This document shows, piece after piece, positions 34,445-43,155 of a stretch of 64,000 nucleotides of DNA. Position numbers and translations under genes: made by a program. Source of the stretch: Lachnoclostridium sp. UBA1308 (GTDB taxonomy: Bacteria; Bacillota; Clostridia; Lachnospirales; Lachnospiraceae); contig DBTU01000019.1 of NCBI GenBank assembly GCA_002307215.1, forward strand, positions 1-64,000, in the 5' to 3' direction. Below the pieces are notes generated by a model, which saw only the letters and a list, made by a program, of their open reading frames with translations, had not been told where the DNA came from and did no database searches. Within the stretch, counting starts at the first letter, position 1. The number at the start of each line of letters is the position of its first letter.

Positions 34445-35287
34445 TTAATTTAACATTTCGACAATCTCAAGATTCCGTTCCTGCGTCAAATTGATATATT
34501 CATCTTCACAATGAATCAAAGGCTTTGTTCGTTCTTCCTGATTGACATAGACGATTTCTCCAACTCGTTCATCATTGAGACGAACTACACTTCCATAATA
34601 GAAATTTGACATATTTTTTAAAAACACCTGACAAATCTGAGGATCAAGAAGTCCAAAGCTCAACTGATAGATTTCTTCAATTGCCTTAAATGGAGTAACC
34701 TTATCATGATATGGTGTTTTTGATGTCATTGCATCGTAGATGTCCGCAATTGCTAATATCTTTCCAAATTTATTAATCTGATCACCTATTTGGTTTCTTG
34801 GATAACCTGTTCCATTCTGGCGTTCATGATGGGATAAGACTCCTAAAAGAATATCGGTATCAAGAACATTAAGTCCTGTCAGTATGCGATATCCCATAAG
34901 GGGATGGTTTTTCATGATATTCATTTCAGCTTCTGTCAGCTTCTCCGGTTTATTTAAGATACTGTCTCTAACCTTGGCTTTGCCGATATCATGAACGATT
35001 CCTGTACATACCAATCTTGATAATTCATCTCTGCCCAGATTCATCCATTTCCCAATCGCGTACGAAATAAAGGCTACCTTTACAGGATGTGAATATAAAT
35101 ATGGATTTTTATCTTCGACGCTATGCAACATAATCAAAATATTGGCATTTAAATATAAATAGTCACAGATTTTTTCGGAACCTATTTTTATGTGATCAAA
35201 ATTAATTTGTCTGCTAAATCTGATATCTTCAAATAAATTCTTAGATATCATGACAGAGTATTCATAAATCTCTTCAAAATCACTCAT
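34445..35287 (-). CDS. HD-GYP domain phosphodiesterase
   Basis: A 280-residue cytoplasmic protein. The HD-GYP domain (about residues 55-225) keeps the key motifs: HPVKVAFIS, the metal-binding LVCTGIVHDIGKAKV, LSHHERQNGTGYP and IADIYDAMTS. HD-GYP enzymes hydrolyse cyclic di-GMP or related dinucleotides. There is no receiver or sensor domain, only a short N-terminus, and a 50-residue tail rich in polar residues. A small Cys-rich protein gene lies 39 bases upstream and is probably co-transcribed. Confidence 0.85.
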   Translation of the reverse strand: MSDFEEIYEYSVMISKNLFEDIRFSRQINFDHIKIGSEKICDYLYLNANILIMLHSVEDKNPYLYSHPVKVAFISYAIGKWMNLGRDELSRLVCTGIVHDIGKAKVRDSILNKPEKLTEAEMNIMKNHPLMGYRILTGLNVLDTDILLGVLSHHERQNGTGYPRNQIGDQINKFGKILAIADIYDAMTSKTPYHDKVTPFKAIEEIYQLSFGLLDPQICQVFLKNMSNFYYGSVVRLNDERVGEIVYVNQEERTKPLIHCEDEYINLTQERNLEIVEMLN

Positions 35288-35326
35288 GCTTTACTCCATT
35301 CCTGCTTATGATTGCTATAACGGATC

Positions 35327-35542
35327 TCATTTTGAAATAATATGATAACGGCAAAGACCGGTATCGGTGAAGCTTCCCGTTTCCATAGCAAAATTGCTAT
35401 ACTTACATGTCCAACATTCATTTCTCTGCAGTATTGTATACGGATGTATTTCAAAATATCGACAATAATCAGTTGATTTTACCAAAAACTCACTGTTGCT
35501 ATTCTCAATATCCTGTGACCTGTCAATATTGGAAAATGCCAA
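35327..35542 (-). CDS. small Cys-rich protein upstream of the HD-GYP gene
   Basis: 71 residues with four Cys, three in the pattern CWTC-N20-GLCRYH, which resembles a small metal-binding knuckle. The start is a TTG at 35542, six bases after GGGAGG; this strong ribosome site argues that it is real in spite of its size. No signal peptide. It precedes the HD-GYP gene on the same strand. Function unknown; a metal- or redox-sensing partner would be a guess. Confidence 0.6.
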   Translation of the reverse strand: MAFSNIDRSQDIENSNSEFLVKSTDYCRYFEIHPYTILQRNECWTCKYSNFAMETGSFTDTGLCRYHIISK

Positions 35543-35825
35543 AATATCCCTCCCTAATCCGCTATATAAGATACTTACAATATATCCGCTTTCAGGAATT
35601 TTTCAAGATAGTTGGCACAATTGGTCTTTTTATGGCATAAATGGTTGATTCAATTTGAATAGAAATAGGCACCTGCAGTGAGTAGACACAGCTACATGAG
35701 ATTCTGGATAATATGGCAAAGAAGAAACAGGAATTATTGGGAAGATGTTAGTATCTTTTGGGAGACAGAGGGTATGATAGCACAACTTTCAATCCTTAAT
35801 ATCATAGTAGAGCAGAACAAAGACA
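35543..35825. other. intergenic stretch without recognised gene
   Basis: Part of a 424-base gap. Short frames exist on both strands but none has a ribosome site or a recognisable product. A small dyad, ATTCAA-TTTGAAT, lies near 35650. Confidence 0.5.
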
Positions 35826-35942
35826 GGTTGCTGACAGGAAGAACGGTGATGGGATGCAATTTTGAAAGCATTTGCAGTTTACGTGCAATTCTTAGGTGTC
35901 TGAGAGAACGACACACCATCACCGAGATTACTGTCAGTAACC
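35826..35942. repeat. palindromic repeat, copy 2 (partner at 6260)
   Basis: The left arm has GGTTGCTGACAG (35826-35837) then CGGTGATGG. The right arm has CCATCACCG (35916-35924) then CTGTCAGTAACC (35931-35942), so the two arms pair over about 21 bases with an internal gap. Between them are a GCAT/GTGC mini-stem around TTGCAGTTTA and the stem GTGTC-N9-GACAC. The element starts 24 bases beyond the histidine kinase stop. Confidence 0.7.
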
Positions 35943-35966
35943 GTCACTAGAATGCAACCGTGAAAA

Positions 35967-37244
35967 TTATACATTTAAAATAAATCTTGCTATAAATTGA
36001 TTATCTTTTGCTTCAAAGTAGGAAACGCCGTGAAAACGTTTAACAGTATATGTAATGCTTCTCGTACCGATTCCTCCGCCTGTTTTTGAAGAGACCGGCA
36101 TTCCATCTTCAAACCGGATATCCTTTCGGCAAGAATTTGTAAATCCGATTCCTAAACGCCTACCGTTGTAATGAGCCTCTACTTTGATGTACTTTTGTAT
36201 ATCATTTGCAAGGCCGATGCAGCTTTCATATGCATTTTCGAATGCATTGGCAAATAATGCTGAAAGCTCCATTGGCTCAATCTCAAGTTGTTCCGGAATA
36301 TCTGTACGAATATCAATCCGGATTCCTGCCATTTTGGAACGTTCTGTCCATAGACTTAAAATGCTGTTAACCGCCGGATGCATACAAAATTGGTCCTGTG
36401 ATACTCTATCATTACCTACCTGTGCTTTCAGATAGGTAAGAGCCGCCTCGTTATTTCCTTGTTCTAAAAGCTCAATCAATTCCCGCGTATGATGACGCAT
36501 ATCATGCCACCTGCGATTTGTTTTTTCAGCTGCTTCCTTCTGTTGTTCAAATTGATCATGCTGTGCTTTATTTTGCATAGAAAGAATTCGCTTCTGCTCT
36601 TGAACAACATACTTTTCATGAAGTAGCCGGAATATATAGAAAAACACAAAAAATACTGAGCCCATAATGAATATGATTATGGAGCAGTCTGTCAGTGTCG
36701 AGACAAAATCGCCATTCATACTATATTGCCAAAATTTATAATACATAAATCCTGATCCAATGAAAGGAAGGATACTAAAAATACCCCACCCTTTTTCAAT
36801 TTCGTCCTGTAGCCTCATATAATATTTTCGAACAATAAAATGTAAGAATAAAAATACAATAGAAAACGCCAATACTCTGAGCAGGTTATACCATCGAATA
36901 GAAAAACCAAAAATCTGTTCACCCCACATACATGGCATCGCAACGATACCACTGATAAAGATTGTAATCAATACCGTAAACAGGTCACAAAAGTTACGGC
37001 GCTTTGCTACGAACGCAAACGTCAGGATACAAGGCAGGTCCATTGTAAAGAAGTAATACCTTGCATATAATTCAATACCACCATGTATAAATATCAAAAA
37101 ATTGACTGCCACCTGAAGGATAAGCTCTATTCCGAGAATTAATAATAATTTCTTCGTTTTTATACGAAACTGTGCTAAATCCATAACCGTAATCTGCGCC
37201 GTAATTAATGTAACAATTGGCGTAAAGAGATCAAAATATTTCAT
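35967..37244 (-). CDS. GHKL-type sensor histidine kinase (AgrC/VirS-like)
   Basis: 425 residues. The first 210 hold about six membrane helices, typical of peptide-sensing AgrC-like kinases. A short linker leads to the phospho-acceptor His in RRWHDMRHHTREL (about residue 248), and the C-terminus is a GHKL ATPase with an N box NAFENAYESCIG and G-box TGGGIGTRSI. It overlaps the LytTR regulator gene by 14 bases. The signal is unknown; no agrB/agrD-like genes adjoin it. Confidence 0.88.
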   Translation of the reverse strand: MKYFDLFTPIVTLITAQITVMDLAQFRIKTKKLLLILGIELILQVAVNFLIFIHGGIELYARYYFFTMDLPCILTFAFVAKRRNFCDLFTVLITIFISGIVAMPCMWGEQIFGFSIRWYNLLRVLAFSIVFLFLHFIVRKYYMRLQDEIEKGWGIFSILPFIGSGFMYYKFWQYSMNGDFVSTLTDCSIIIFIMGSVFFVFFYIFRLLHEKYVVQEQKRILSMQNKAQHDQFEQQKEAAEKTNRRWHDMRHHTRELIELLEQGNNEAALTYLKAQVGNDRVSQDQFCMHPAVNSILSLWTERSKMAGIRIDIRTDIPEQLEIEPMELSALFANAFENAYESCIGLANDIQKYIKVEAHYNGRRLGIGFTNSCRKDIRFEDGMPVSSKTGGGIGTRSITYTVKRFHGVSYFEAKDNQFIARFILNV

Positions 37245-37968
37245 ATTGAATTCCCTCCAGAGAATATTCGGTATATCGTTTTAGCAGTTCCTTATACTGA
37301 CGCCGTAACATCGGCAGTTTTTCATCATTTTCGAATATTATGTATTGCGTCGTGATTTCCTCGACTTTTTCCATATTAACAATAAAAGTACTTCCGCATT
37401 TAAAGAAACGACTGTCCTTCGACAGAAGCTCAAACAGCTCTGTTGAAGTAATACGAACCCATTTTACGTTGTTATCATTCATATGTATCTTTTGAATATG
37501 TCTTTCTGTTTCCGAGTAGAGAAAATCTTTATAATAGATTTTTTGTACTCCTCCTGATACTTTCAGTATAACTTGTGCCCTTTGATTCTTGTTTACTGTT
37601 GCTATTGCCTTAGCTAAAGCATCGTTCAATTGCTTTAATTCATAGGGCTTAACCAGATAATGCGTCGCATGGAGAGAAAACGCCTCAATTGCATGAGCCG
37701 TTGATGTAGTAAGAAATATGATTTGACATTCCTGCTTCATTGCTCTGAGTTCACGAGCCAGTTCAATACCCGAAGGCTCCGGCATATAAATATCCAGCAA
37801 TACGATATCAAACTGCTCCTGCCGTGCTGCTTGCAGAAATTTCCGAGAACAGGAAAACAGGCTGATCTTTATCTCATGTTCCGGGTAGGCCGACAATCCA
37901 TTGATACACATTTCCTTTGTCCTGTTCAGTTCTTTTTCCTCATCATCGCAAATCGCTAAATTAATCAT
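37231..37968 (-). CDS. LytTR-family response regulator
   Basis: 245 residues. The receiver domain spans residues 1-120 with Asp in FDIVLLDIYMPEPSG and Lys in ATHYLVKPYEL. The LytTR DNA-binding domain spans about 140-240 (SETERHIQKIHMND, STFIVNMEKVEEIT, LRRQYKELLKRY). It is the partner of the kinase that follows. Such regulators bind paired direct repeats about two helical turns apart; I see such a pair upstream of the protease gene at 8307, but no proof of a link. Confidence 0.92.
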   Translation of the reverse strand: MINLAICDDEEKELNRTKEMCINGLSAYPEHEIKISLFSCSRKFLQAARQEQFDIVLLDIYMPEPSGIELARELRAMKQECQIIFLTTSTAHAIEAFSLHATHYLVKPYELKQLNDALAKAIATVNKNQRAQVILKVSGGVQKIYYKDFLYSETERHIQKIHMNDNNVKWVRITSTELFELLSKDSRFFKCGSTFIVNMEKVEEITTQYIIFENDEKLPMLRRQYKELLKRYTEYSLEGIQYEIF

Positions 37969-38588
37969 TAGATCGTAACATTATCTCCTTTTATTCCGGC
38001 AAATGCACCATCTATTCCTGCATCCTTGTGGGCAATCAGCCATTTATTCTTCGCTGTCATCAGCTTATCCTCTTCAGTACATAGAGAGAAGCCTTCCAGT
38101 GCTGTATTTGTATTCTTTGGTAATGCAACGATATTGCGGAAGGGTTTCCCTTCGAAGCTGCAGGGTGCATAATGTAGTGTAGTTGCATACATTTCATAAA
38201 CAGTTCCTGCCGGTGCAAAAAAAGCTACTATTTTACTGCTGTCATAGGAAAAGTCGGCTGTAACATCCTGCTGTTTTCCCAACAGTAAAACCAAATCAGT
38301 AGCAGCAACTCCAAACTCTGAACTGCGATGATATTCCACTGCATTCAGTTTATTATTTGTTCCGTTACAGTATCCGATCTGTGTAGGAAGTCCTCCGAAG
38401 AAGCTGTCCTTTATTACTTTACCGATGGGTAATGCTTCGAATTCATCAACAGAAGGTACATAAACCACCGAATCCTTTGGTGCGTCTGTTTTCGTTAATG
38501 CAGCAATTAAATCAGTTACCTCGTACCCTTGTGTGAACACTCTTCCATACTGTTTAAAACTATCGTCTGTAATTTTTTTGATTTCCAT
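37968..38588 (-). CDS. DUF4867 family protein
   Basis: 206 residues, cytoplasmic and beta-rich. It recalls the DUF4867 family, a cupin-like group distantly related to ureidoglycolate lyase: FGGLPTQIGYCNGTNNKLNAVEYHRSSEFGVAATDLVLLLG has the paired acid/His pattern of a metal-binding cupin, then VAFFAPAGTVYEMYATTLHYAPC. The biochemical role is not known; relatives occur in sugar-catabolic loci. Its stop overlaps the LytTR start as TAATG, so a putative enzyme is encoded in one unit with a two-component system. Confidence 0.7.
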   Translation of the reverse strand: MEIKKITDDSFKQYGRVFTQGYEVTDLIAALTKTDAPKDSVVYVPSVDEFEALPIGKVIKDSFFGGLPTQIGYCNGTNNKLNAVEYHRSSEFGVAATDLVLLLGKQQDVTADFSYDSSKIVAFFAPAGTVYEMYATTLHYAPCSFEGKPFRNIVALPKNTNTALEGFSLCTEEDKLMTAKNKWLIAHKDAGIDGAFAGIKGDNVTI

Positions 38589-38741
38589 TGAATTAATCTC
38601 CTTATACTATAATCTTCTTATTATTACGTGTTCCTAACGTCAGCTCTCCCACGAAAAGAGAAATAAGCTTGACTTAATCATAATACCATAAACTCTCAAA
38701 ATTTGCTCCTATTTTATATCATTTAGGGTTAAATAAGTTAC

Positions 38742-38783
38742 AAATAGTTGCAGTTAAGCCAGTTTGCTTAACTGCAACTATTT
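38742..38783. repeat. compact perfect palindrome of the GTTRCARTT family
   Basis: AAATAGTTGCAGTTAAGC (38742-38759) is perfectly inverted at 38766-38783 around CAGTTT. The inner part GTTGCAGTTAAGC matches the ends of the elements at 11332, 26568 and 57503, so this may be a minimal member lacking the interior. It lies in the gap between the GH31 gene and the DUF4867 gene. Confidence 0.7.
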
Positions 38784-38787
38784 ATGC

Positions 38788-38841
38788 ACAAAAATTTAGC
38801 GTTCTGCATAATTTCGCGCATTATCCCTCGAGTTTTCTGTG
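38788..38841. repeat. interspersed repeat, copy B (partner at 12638)
   Basis: Shares ACAAAAATT, GC-TTCTGCATAATTTCGC, CAT and GTTTTCTGTG with copy A. It directly follows the perfect palindrome at 38742. Confidence 0.6.
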
Positions 38842-38844
38842 TTT

Positions 38845-38873
38845 AATAAGCAATATCTTCCCTGTTGCTTATT
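38845..38873. terminator. hairpin at the 3' end of the GH31 gene
   Basis: AATAAGCAA (38845-38853) with TTGCTTATT (38865-38873), two bases from the GH31 stop. The T run (TTATTTTTAT) is on the plus strand, so as a terminator for the minus-strand gene it is imperfect. Confidence 0.4.
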
Positions 38874-38874
38874 T

Positions 38875-41253
38875 TTATCTGCTTATAACCTGAACTCTAT
38901 ATTCTCTGTCTTTTATCCTTCCGGTAAAACTTCCGACAGTCTCATTAATATCCAGTTTTTTTAATTTTTCAGACCAAACAAGCTTAGTTATCGCATATTC
39001 ACCCTCTTCATAACGATAACTGTTGCCTTCATCCTCATACAGCTCAAATTGAACATCGTCTCCACTATAAACCATAATATCAATCGGTGCATCCGGTATC
39101 TCATCCACATAGTTCATGAATTTGGTCATAGGGAGAATGCTGCCTGCTTTAACATAAAGAGGAATCGTATCAATCGAAGCCTCCGCCTCAATCGTCTGTC
39201 CGCCTGCATAATAACGGTTCGTCCAAAAATCAAACCAGCCGCAACCTTCCGGCAGATATACTTTTCTTGTTTTCACGGAATTTTCGATTGGCTGTGACTC
39301 CTTATTATAATACATGGCTGTGGTAACCGGGCAGACCATCAAGCTGCTGCCAAATAAGAACTGATCGTTAATGTTTCTTACTTTTTCATCTTTGGCAAAG
39401 TCAAAAGACAACATACGAAGTATGGTATAGTCATCCTTCCATACCTTTGCTGCCATTGTATAAATATAAGGCATCAGTTTGTATCTAAAATGATTCATTT
39501 TTACCAAGGCTTCATAGAACTGATCTCCTTCATCTCCAAAGTTCCATAATTCCCTTCTGAAATCTGTGCCATGGCTTCTGAATACCGGCAAGAAACATCC
39601 ATATTGAAACCATCTGGTAAATAACTCACGATAGCTAAGATCGTCACTTCCCTTTTCATACTCACCGTTCCAGAACCATTGAACCCCTTTTTTCACAAAA
39701 AATGCTCCGATATCAAGAGTCCAATAAGGCATTCCACTGGCACAAAAATTAAGACCTGCCGCAATCTGGCTCTTTAAAGTCGACCAACTGGCTGAGATAT
39801 CTCCTGACCACAGAATTGTGCCATACCTTTGCTGACCGGTATAGCCATTACGAGTAAGATTGACCACACGTTTTTCTGTTGTTACTCCTCTCTGTCCTTC
39901 GTAGATACCTTGTGCATGGTAAAGGCCGTAGGAATTTGTGAATTGTGCAGGGATATACTTACTGGAGATGTCATAAAATTCATGGTACATCGTACTTGGC
40001 TCCGGTTTACTCATATGATTCCACTCCGGAGCAAAGGGTTCGCAGGAATCACACCACCAAGAATCAATCCCATGTCGGAACAATCCCTCATTTGCCTGCT
40101 TCCAGTAGAGTTTTCTTCCTTCCACGCTGTAGGGGTCATAGATAACGCTTGCCGGAAGTAAAAGTTTTTCTCTCTCAAATTCTTTATAATTGTCACAATC
40201 CTTGCTCATGTTCGGCCAAATTGATATCATCAAATTGGCATGGTCCTCATGCAGTTCCTTCATCATTGCTGTCGGATCTGCAAAACGAGTCTGATCAAAG
40301 GTTTTCTGTCCCCATAAATTACCTTCCCAGGACAACCAATCTAATACGATACAATCCAGTCCGAGGTCTCTTTTCCTATATTCCTTCACTACATCTATTA
40401 TCTCCTGAGCGGTTTCATATCTCTCCTGTGATTGTACAAATCCAAACGCCCACTTCGGAAGCATTACAGCTTTACCGGTCAGATAACGATAGCCATGGAT
40501 GACCCCATCCATATTACCACCATAGATAAAATAGAAATCCATCTCATAATCGGCTTCCGTATAAAGATAGGAACCAAACTTCGTATCATTGAAAATCATC
40601 GGGCTGTAAGTATCAACAAGAATTCCATAGCCTAAGCTTGATACGAGAAGGGGGATTGCTATTTTCATATTTGCCTGATGTAGAAAAGCCATTGTACCAC
40701 GTAGATTTAAGTGCCCCTCTTCATTCTGGCCAAGTCCATATAAAGCCTCACCTTCCTGCCAGTCCAGGTATAATCTTGTTTTATACAACGTTTGATCAAA
40801 AACCTTAGCCGCATCCCTTACAACTTCTTTTATTCCATCGGGAGTTACAATACGTTCTATCTTAGTATTCTCATCAACAACTGTTTTGAAGGAATCAAAT
40901 TCCTCCAGTGTTCTACTTTCGTGATCACGTTCCTTAAGCAGCAAATTACCGCTTAAGTCATAATAATTTATAGACGCTGACTCCTTGTTAATACAAAGCT
41001 TAAGTTTATCTGTACCTAGTCTTATTTCCTGCTCAGTTTCTTCATAATTCCACTCAGCATAACCATTCTTAAATATAACTCCCGGCTTCTCCTTATCCGA
41101 GAAGCTGTCTTTACGGGTATAAACGATACGGATGATTTCAGAAGTCTTTGGCTCCAGCTTTACCATGCCGTTATTTGTACTCAGAATCAGTGCATCACCT
41201 ATACGATTCACTCCGGTAATTGTATTATCAAGTCTTTTATTAACTGTTAACAT
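38875..41253 (-). CDS. GH31 family glycoside hydrolase (alpha-xylosidase/alpha-glucosidase)
   Basis: A 792-residue cytoplasmic enzyme, no signal peptide. The N-terminal beta domain covers about residues 1-240. The barrel contains LDCIVLDWLSWEGNLWG, the nucleophile Asp in IDSWWCDSCEP and the acid/base Asp in ILWSGDISASW. C-terminal beta domains follow (LFGSSLMVCPVTT, YVKAGSILPMT). The WWCDS form and length are close to alpha-xylosidase-type GH31 members, so xyloglucan fragments or isoprimeverose are possible substrates, with alpha-glucosides as alternative. The start at 41253 is set by AGGAGATAACA before the ATG. It is a single-gene unit. Confidence 0.9.
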   Translation of the reverse strand: MLTVNKRLDNTITGVNRIGDALILSTNNGMVKLEPKTSEIIRIVYTRKDSFSDKEKPGVIFKNGYAEWNYEETEQEIRLGTDKLKLCINKESASINYYDLSGNLLLKERDHESRTLEEFDSFKTVVDENTKIERIVTPDGIKEVVRDAAKVFDQTLYKTRLYLDWQEGEALYGLGQNEEGHLNLRGTMAFLHQANMKIAIPLLVSSLGYGILVDTYSPMIFNDTKFGSYLYTEADYEMDFYFIYGGNMDGVIHGYRYLTGKAVMLPKWAFGFVQSQERYETAQEIIDVVKEYRKRDLGLDCIVLDWLSWEGNLWGQKTFDQTRFADPTAMMKELHEDHANLMISIWPNMSKDCDNYKEFEREKLLLPASVIYDPYSVEGRKLYWKQANEGLFRHGIDSWWCDSCEPFAPEWNHMSKPEPSTMYHEFYDISSKYIPAQFTNSYGLYHAQGIYEGQRGVTTEKRVVNLTRNGYTGQQRYGTILWSGDISASWSTLKSQIAAGLNFCASGMPYWTLDIGAFFVKKGVQWFWNGEYEKGSDDLSYRELFTRWFQYGCFLPVFRSHGTDFRRELWNFGDEGDQFYEALVKMNHFRYKLMPYIYTMAAKVWKDDYTILRMLSFDFAKDEKVRNINDQFLFGSSLMVCPVTTAMYYNKESQPIENSVKTRKVYLPEGCGWFDFWTNRYYAGGQTIEAEASIDTIPLYVKAGSILPMTKFMNYVDEIPDAPIDIMVYSGDDVQFELYEDEGNSYRYEEGEYAITKLVWSEKLKKLDINETVGSFTGRIKDREYRVQVISR

Positions 41254-41445
41254 TGTTATCTCCTTATCATGTTGATTTTCATATTTCAATAACCTACTTA
41301 CTGCACACAAAAATATATTATTATTATATCAAATGGTAGTATTTATATAATAGATAATTGTGACATTCTTTCATATATTATGTCGTCTTTTGCATATTTT
41401 AGATAACTAATTTCATACTTTGTCACGCGACTAAATCAGTCTTAA

Positions 41446-42304
41446 TCAATTATTCGTTTTTGAAAATTCTTCATCCTCAAGGTGTTGTCTTACCAGCTCA
41501 TCCTCAGCCTTTATGCTGTCAAAAATCTTGAATACCAATTGCTCCATCTTGCTGTTCTTTGAATAGTCAGCCGGCGCAATAAAATCCACTCTTCCTTGCT
41601 TTATCATATGACCGGCCTTCTTAGTCTCATTCTGGTATACGGCTATGGAATGTCCTCCATTCACTTTTACCAACTTCATGCAAGGCACATCCGTTAATCC
41701 GTCTCCAATATATATCATATTACGAAACGGTATTCTTCGCTTATTCTCAGGGGTGAATTCATTGAGTCCGTTATGCTCCGTAACATCAAGCACTCCTTTA
41801 TTGATACGAAACAAAAACTGCGTCTTACTGGTATAATTAACAGCCATTGCCGGCCATACCGGAACGTTTTTTTCATCGTAGCAGTACTCCGCGGCATAAA
41901 TCATCTTGAACTCCCCCGAAATAGAAGTTCCTTCAATGATCTCCTTCAAGCCGGAAGAGATGATATAGTGTTCTACCTGAACACCAAGCTTTTCGCCATA
42001 TGTATTCACTCGTTTAAACCAGGTTTTCACACGTTTTCACACCATCAAACAGCTTTACACTGCTGCCTAGTTTGTTAAATTCAGTTCGGTTGATTAGCAT
42101 TTTACCTTCTGCTTCCTCAAGCATCAAATACATATATGCTAAAATCTGATCCATTTTTTTATCTCGCATAAAAGCATTACACTTATTCCAAAAGACCGAC
42201 GGCTCCATACCAATGCCCGGAATAAAGGCATATTCCTGCATATCCTTAGGCGAAAGCGTTTTATCAAAATCATACATAATAGCTACAATCGGTTTATCTT
42301 CCAT
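41446..42304 (-). pseudogene. HAD-family phosphatase, disrupted by a 10-bp tandem duplication
   Basis: Two frames together encode one HAD protein of about 285 residues. The first (42304-42014) has IMYDFDKTLSPKDMQ, with the catalytic Asp pair, and ends prematurely after GVKTCENLV. The second (42030-41446) continues with KTWFKRVNTYGEKLG and has the later motifs YIISSGLKEII and MIYIGDGLTDVPCM. The break is at an exact duplication of GTTTTCACAC (42023-42032 and 42033-42042); removing one copy restores D-G-V-K-T-W-F in frame. Either a true inactivating mutation, a slippage switch or a sequencing error. A GTG within the duplication could restart the second part but has no ribosome site. Confidence 0.8.
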
Positions 42305-42366
42305 AATTCTTTGGCACCCCTCTCTGTATATAAGTCACTTCTCATTATAATATATTATTAATTTGA

Positions 42367-42942
42367 TCATACCTCAATATTATAATATTTCAGTCCATTG
42401 GTAATCAAACTTATAATGAATTCCGAAATGTCTCTTGGTGACGTTTCCATATCATCTTGCAGCCATTGCTGGATTGCTCCGATACAACCGGCGACGGCAA
42501 ACGGCATAAAGTACCGGCTGCAGGTTTTATCGAGCTTATGCACGATCGGCGGCTGTGATTCCATGATGGCCACTTTGAATTTATTTAAAAATGTATAATC
42601 GCCGTCCTGCCCCAGCAATACTTTGCAGATATCTGCATTATCCTTAACAAATTCAAATACAAACATAAAAAACGAAAGCGTATTTTCTCTGCTTGGATCA
42701 CAGATATACAACTTCTCTAACTGCTGATTAAATTCATCAAACATCTCCGTCTCAATTTGCTCAATCATGTCATGGATATCCTTATAATTGAGGTAAAAGG
42801 TCGACCGGTTAATGTCTGCTAACTCTGTTAATTCCGTTACCGTAATCTTATTGATCTTCTTCTCCCTCATAAGTGAAGTAAGACTTTTCATTAAAAGCTT
42901 CTTCGTCCTGCGCTTACGGCGGTCACCGTTTACACCAGTCAT
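42367..42942 (-). CDS. TetR/AcrR-family regulator
   Basis: 191 residues. The N-terminal helix-turn-helix is ITVTELTELADINRSTFYLNYKDI (about residues 30-55). The C-terminal domain is of the type found in DhaS-like and related regulators (FFMFVFEFVKDNADICKVLLG, ISEFIISLITNGL). It is divergent from the MMPL exporter gene 213 bases away, and most likely represses it. GGAGG precedes the ATG. Confidence 0.88.
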   Translation of the reverse strand: MTGVNGDRRKRRTKKLLMKSLTSLMREKKINKITVTELTELADINRSTFYLNYKDIHDMIEQIETEMFDEFNQQLEKLYICDPSRENTLSFFMFVFEFVKDNADICKVLLGQDGDYTFLNKFKVAIMESQPPIVHKLDKTCSRYFMPFAVAGCIGAIQQWLQDDMETSPRDISEFIISLITNGLKYYNIEV

Positions 42943-43086
42943 ATAAAACCTCCATTCTCCGTCTAAATATTTTATAAACTTATCTACAAATCATGGTTTT
43001 TTGTTGATTAATAAACAAAAGCTATAATGATTACTGGTTGCTATCATTATCATTCTTATATTACAATACATTTAGTTCAAATAATA

Positions 43087-43115
43087 TACAAGTGTTTTAT
43101 AATAAACAACTTGTA
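43087..43115. promoter_or_regulatory. candidate TetR-type operator over the MMPL promoter
   Basis: A 29-bp palindrome, 12 of 14 pairs matching, with ends TACAAGT and ACTTGTA, lies between the divergent genes. Its centre contains TATAAT (43098-43103), a -10 box for the MMPL gene; a weak TTCAAA lies 16 bases upstream of it. A second dyad, TTTTGTT-GATTAAT-AAACAAAA (42998-43020), lies nearer tetR. Confidence 0.55.
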
Positions 43116-43155
43116 CAATAACCGATTATTCACATCATAAGAAGGAGAAATAAGC

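Noticed and set aside
35678..35950. Possible transposase remnant: one frame reads L-G-D-R-G-Y-D-S, as in some IS transposases.
   Set aside because: Only seven residues match and stops follow at once. The conserved part of the region is explained better by the palindromic repeat.
38742..38841. CRISPR-like array from adjacent repeats.
   Set aside because: Only one palindrome and one repeat copy; no regular spacing and no cas genes in the window.
41446..42030. The 194-residue HAD fragment as a separate gene.
   Set aside because: It lacks the catalytic Asp motif, which lies in the other fragment, and the exact 10-bp duplication explains the split.
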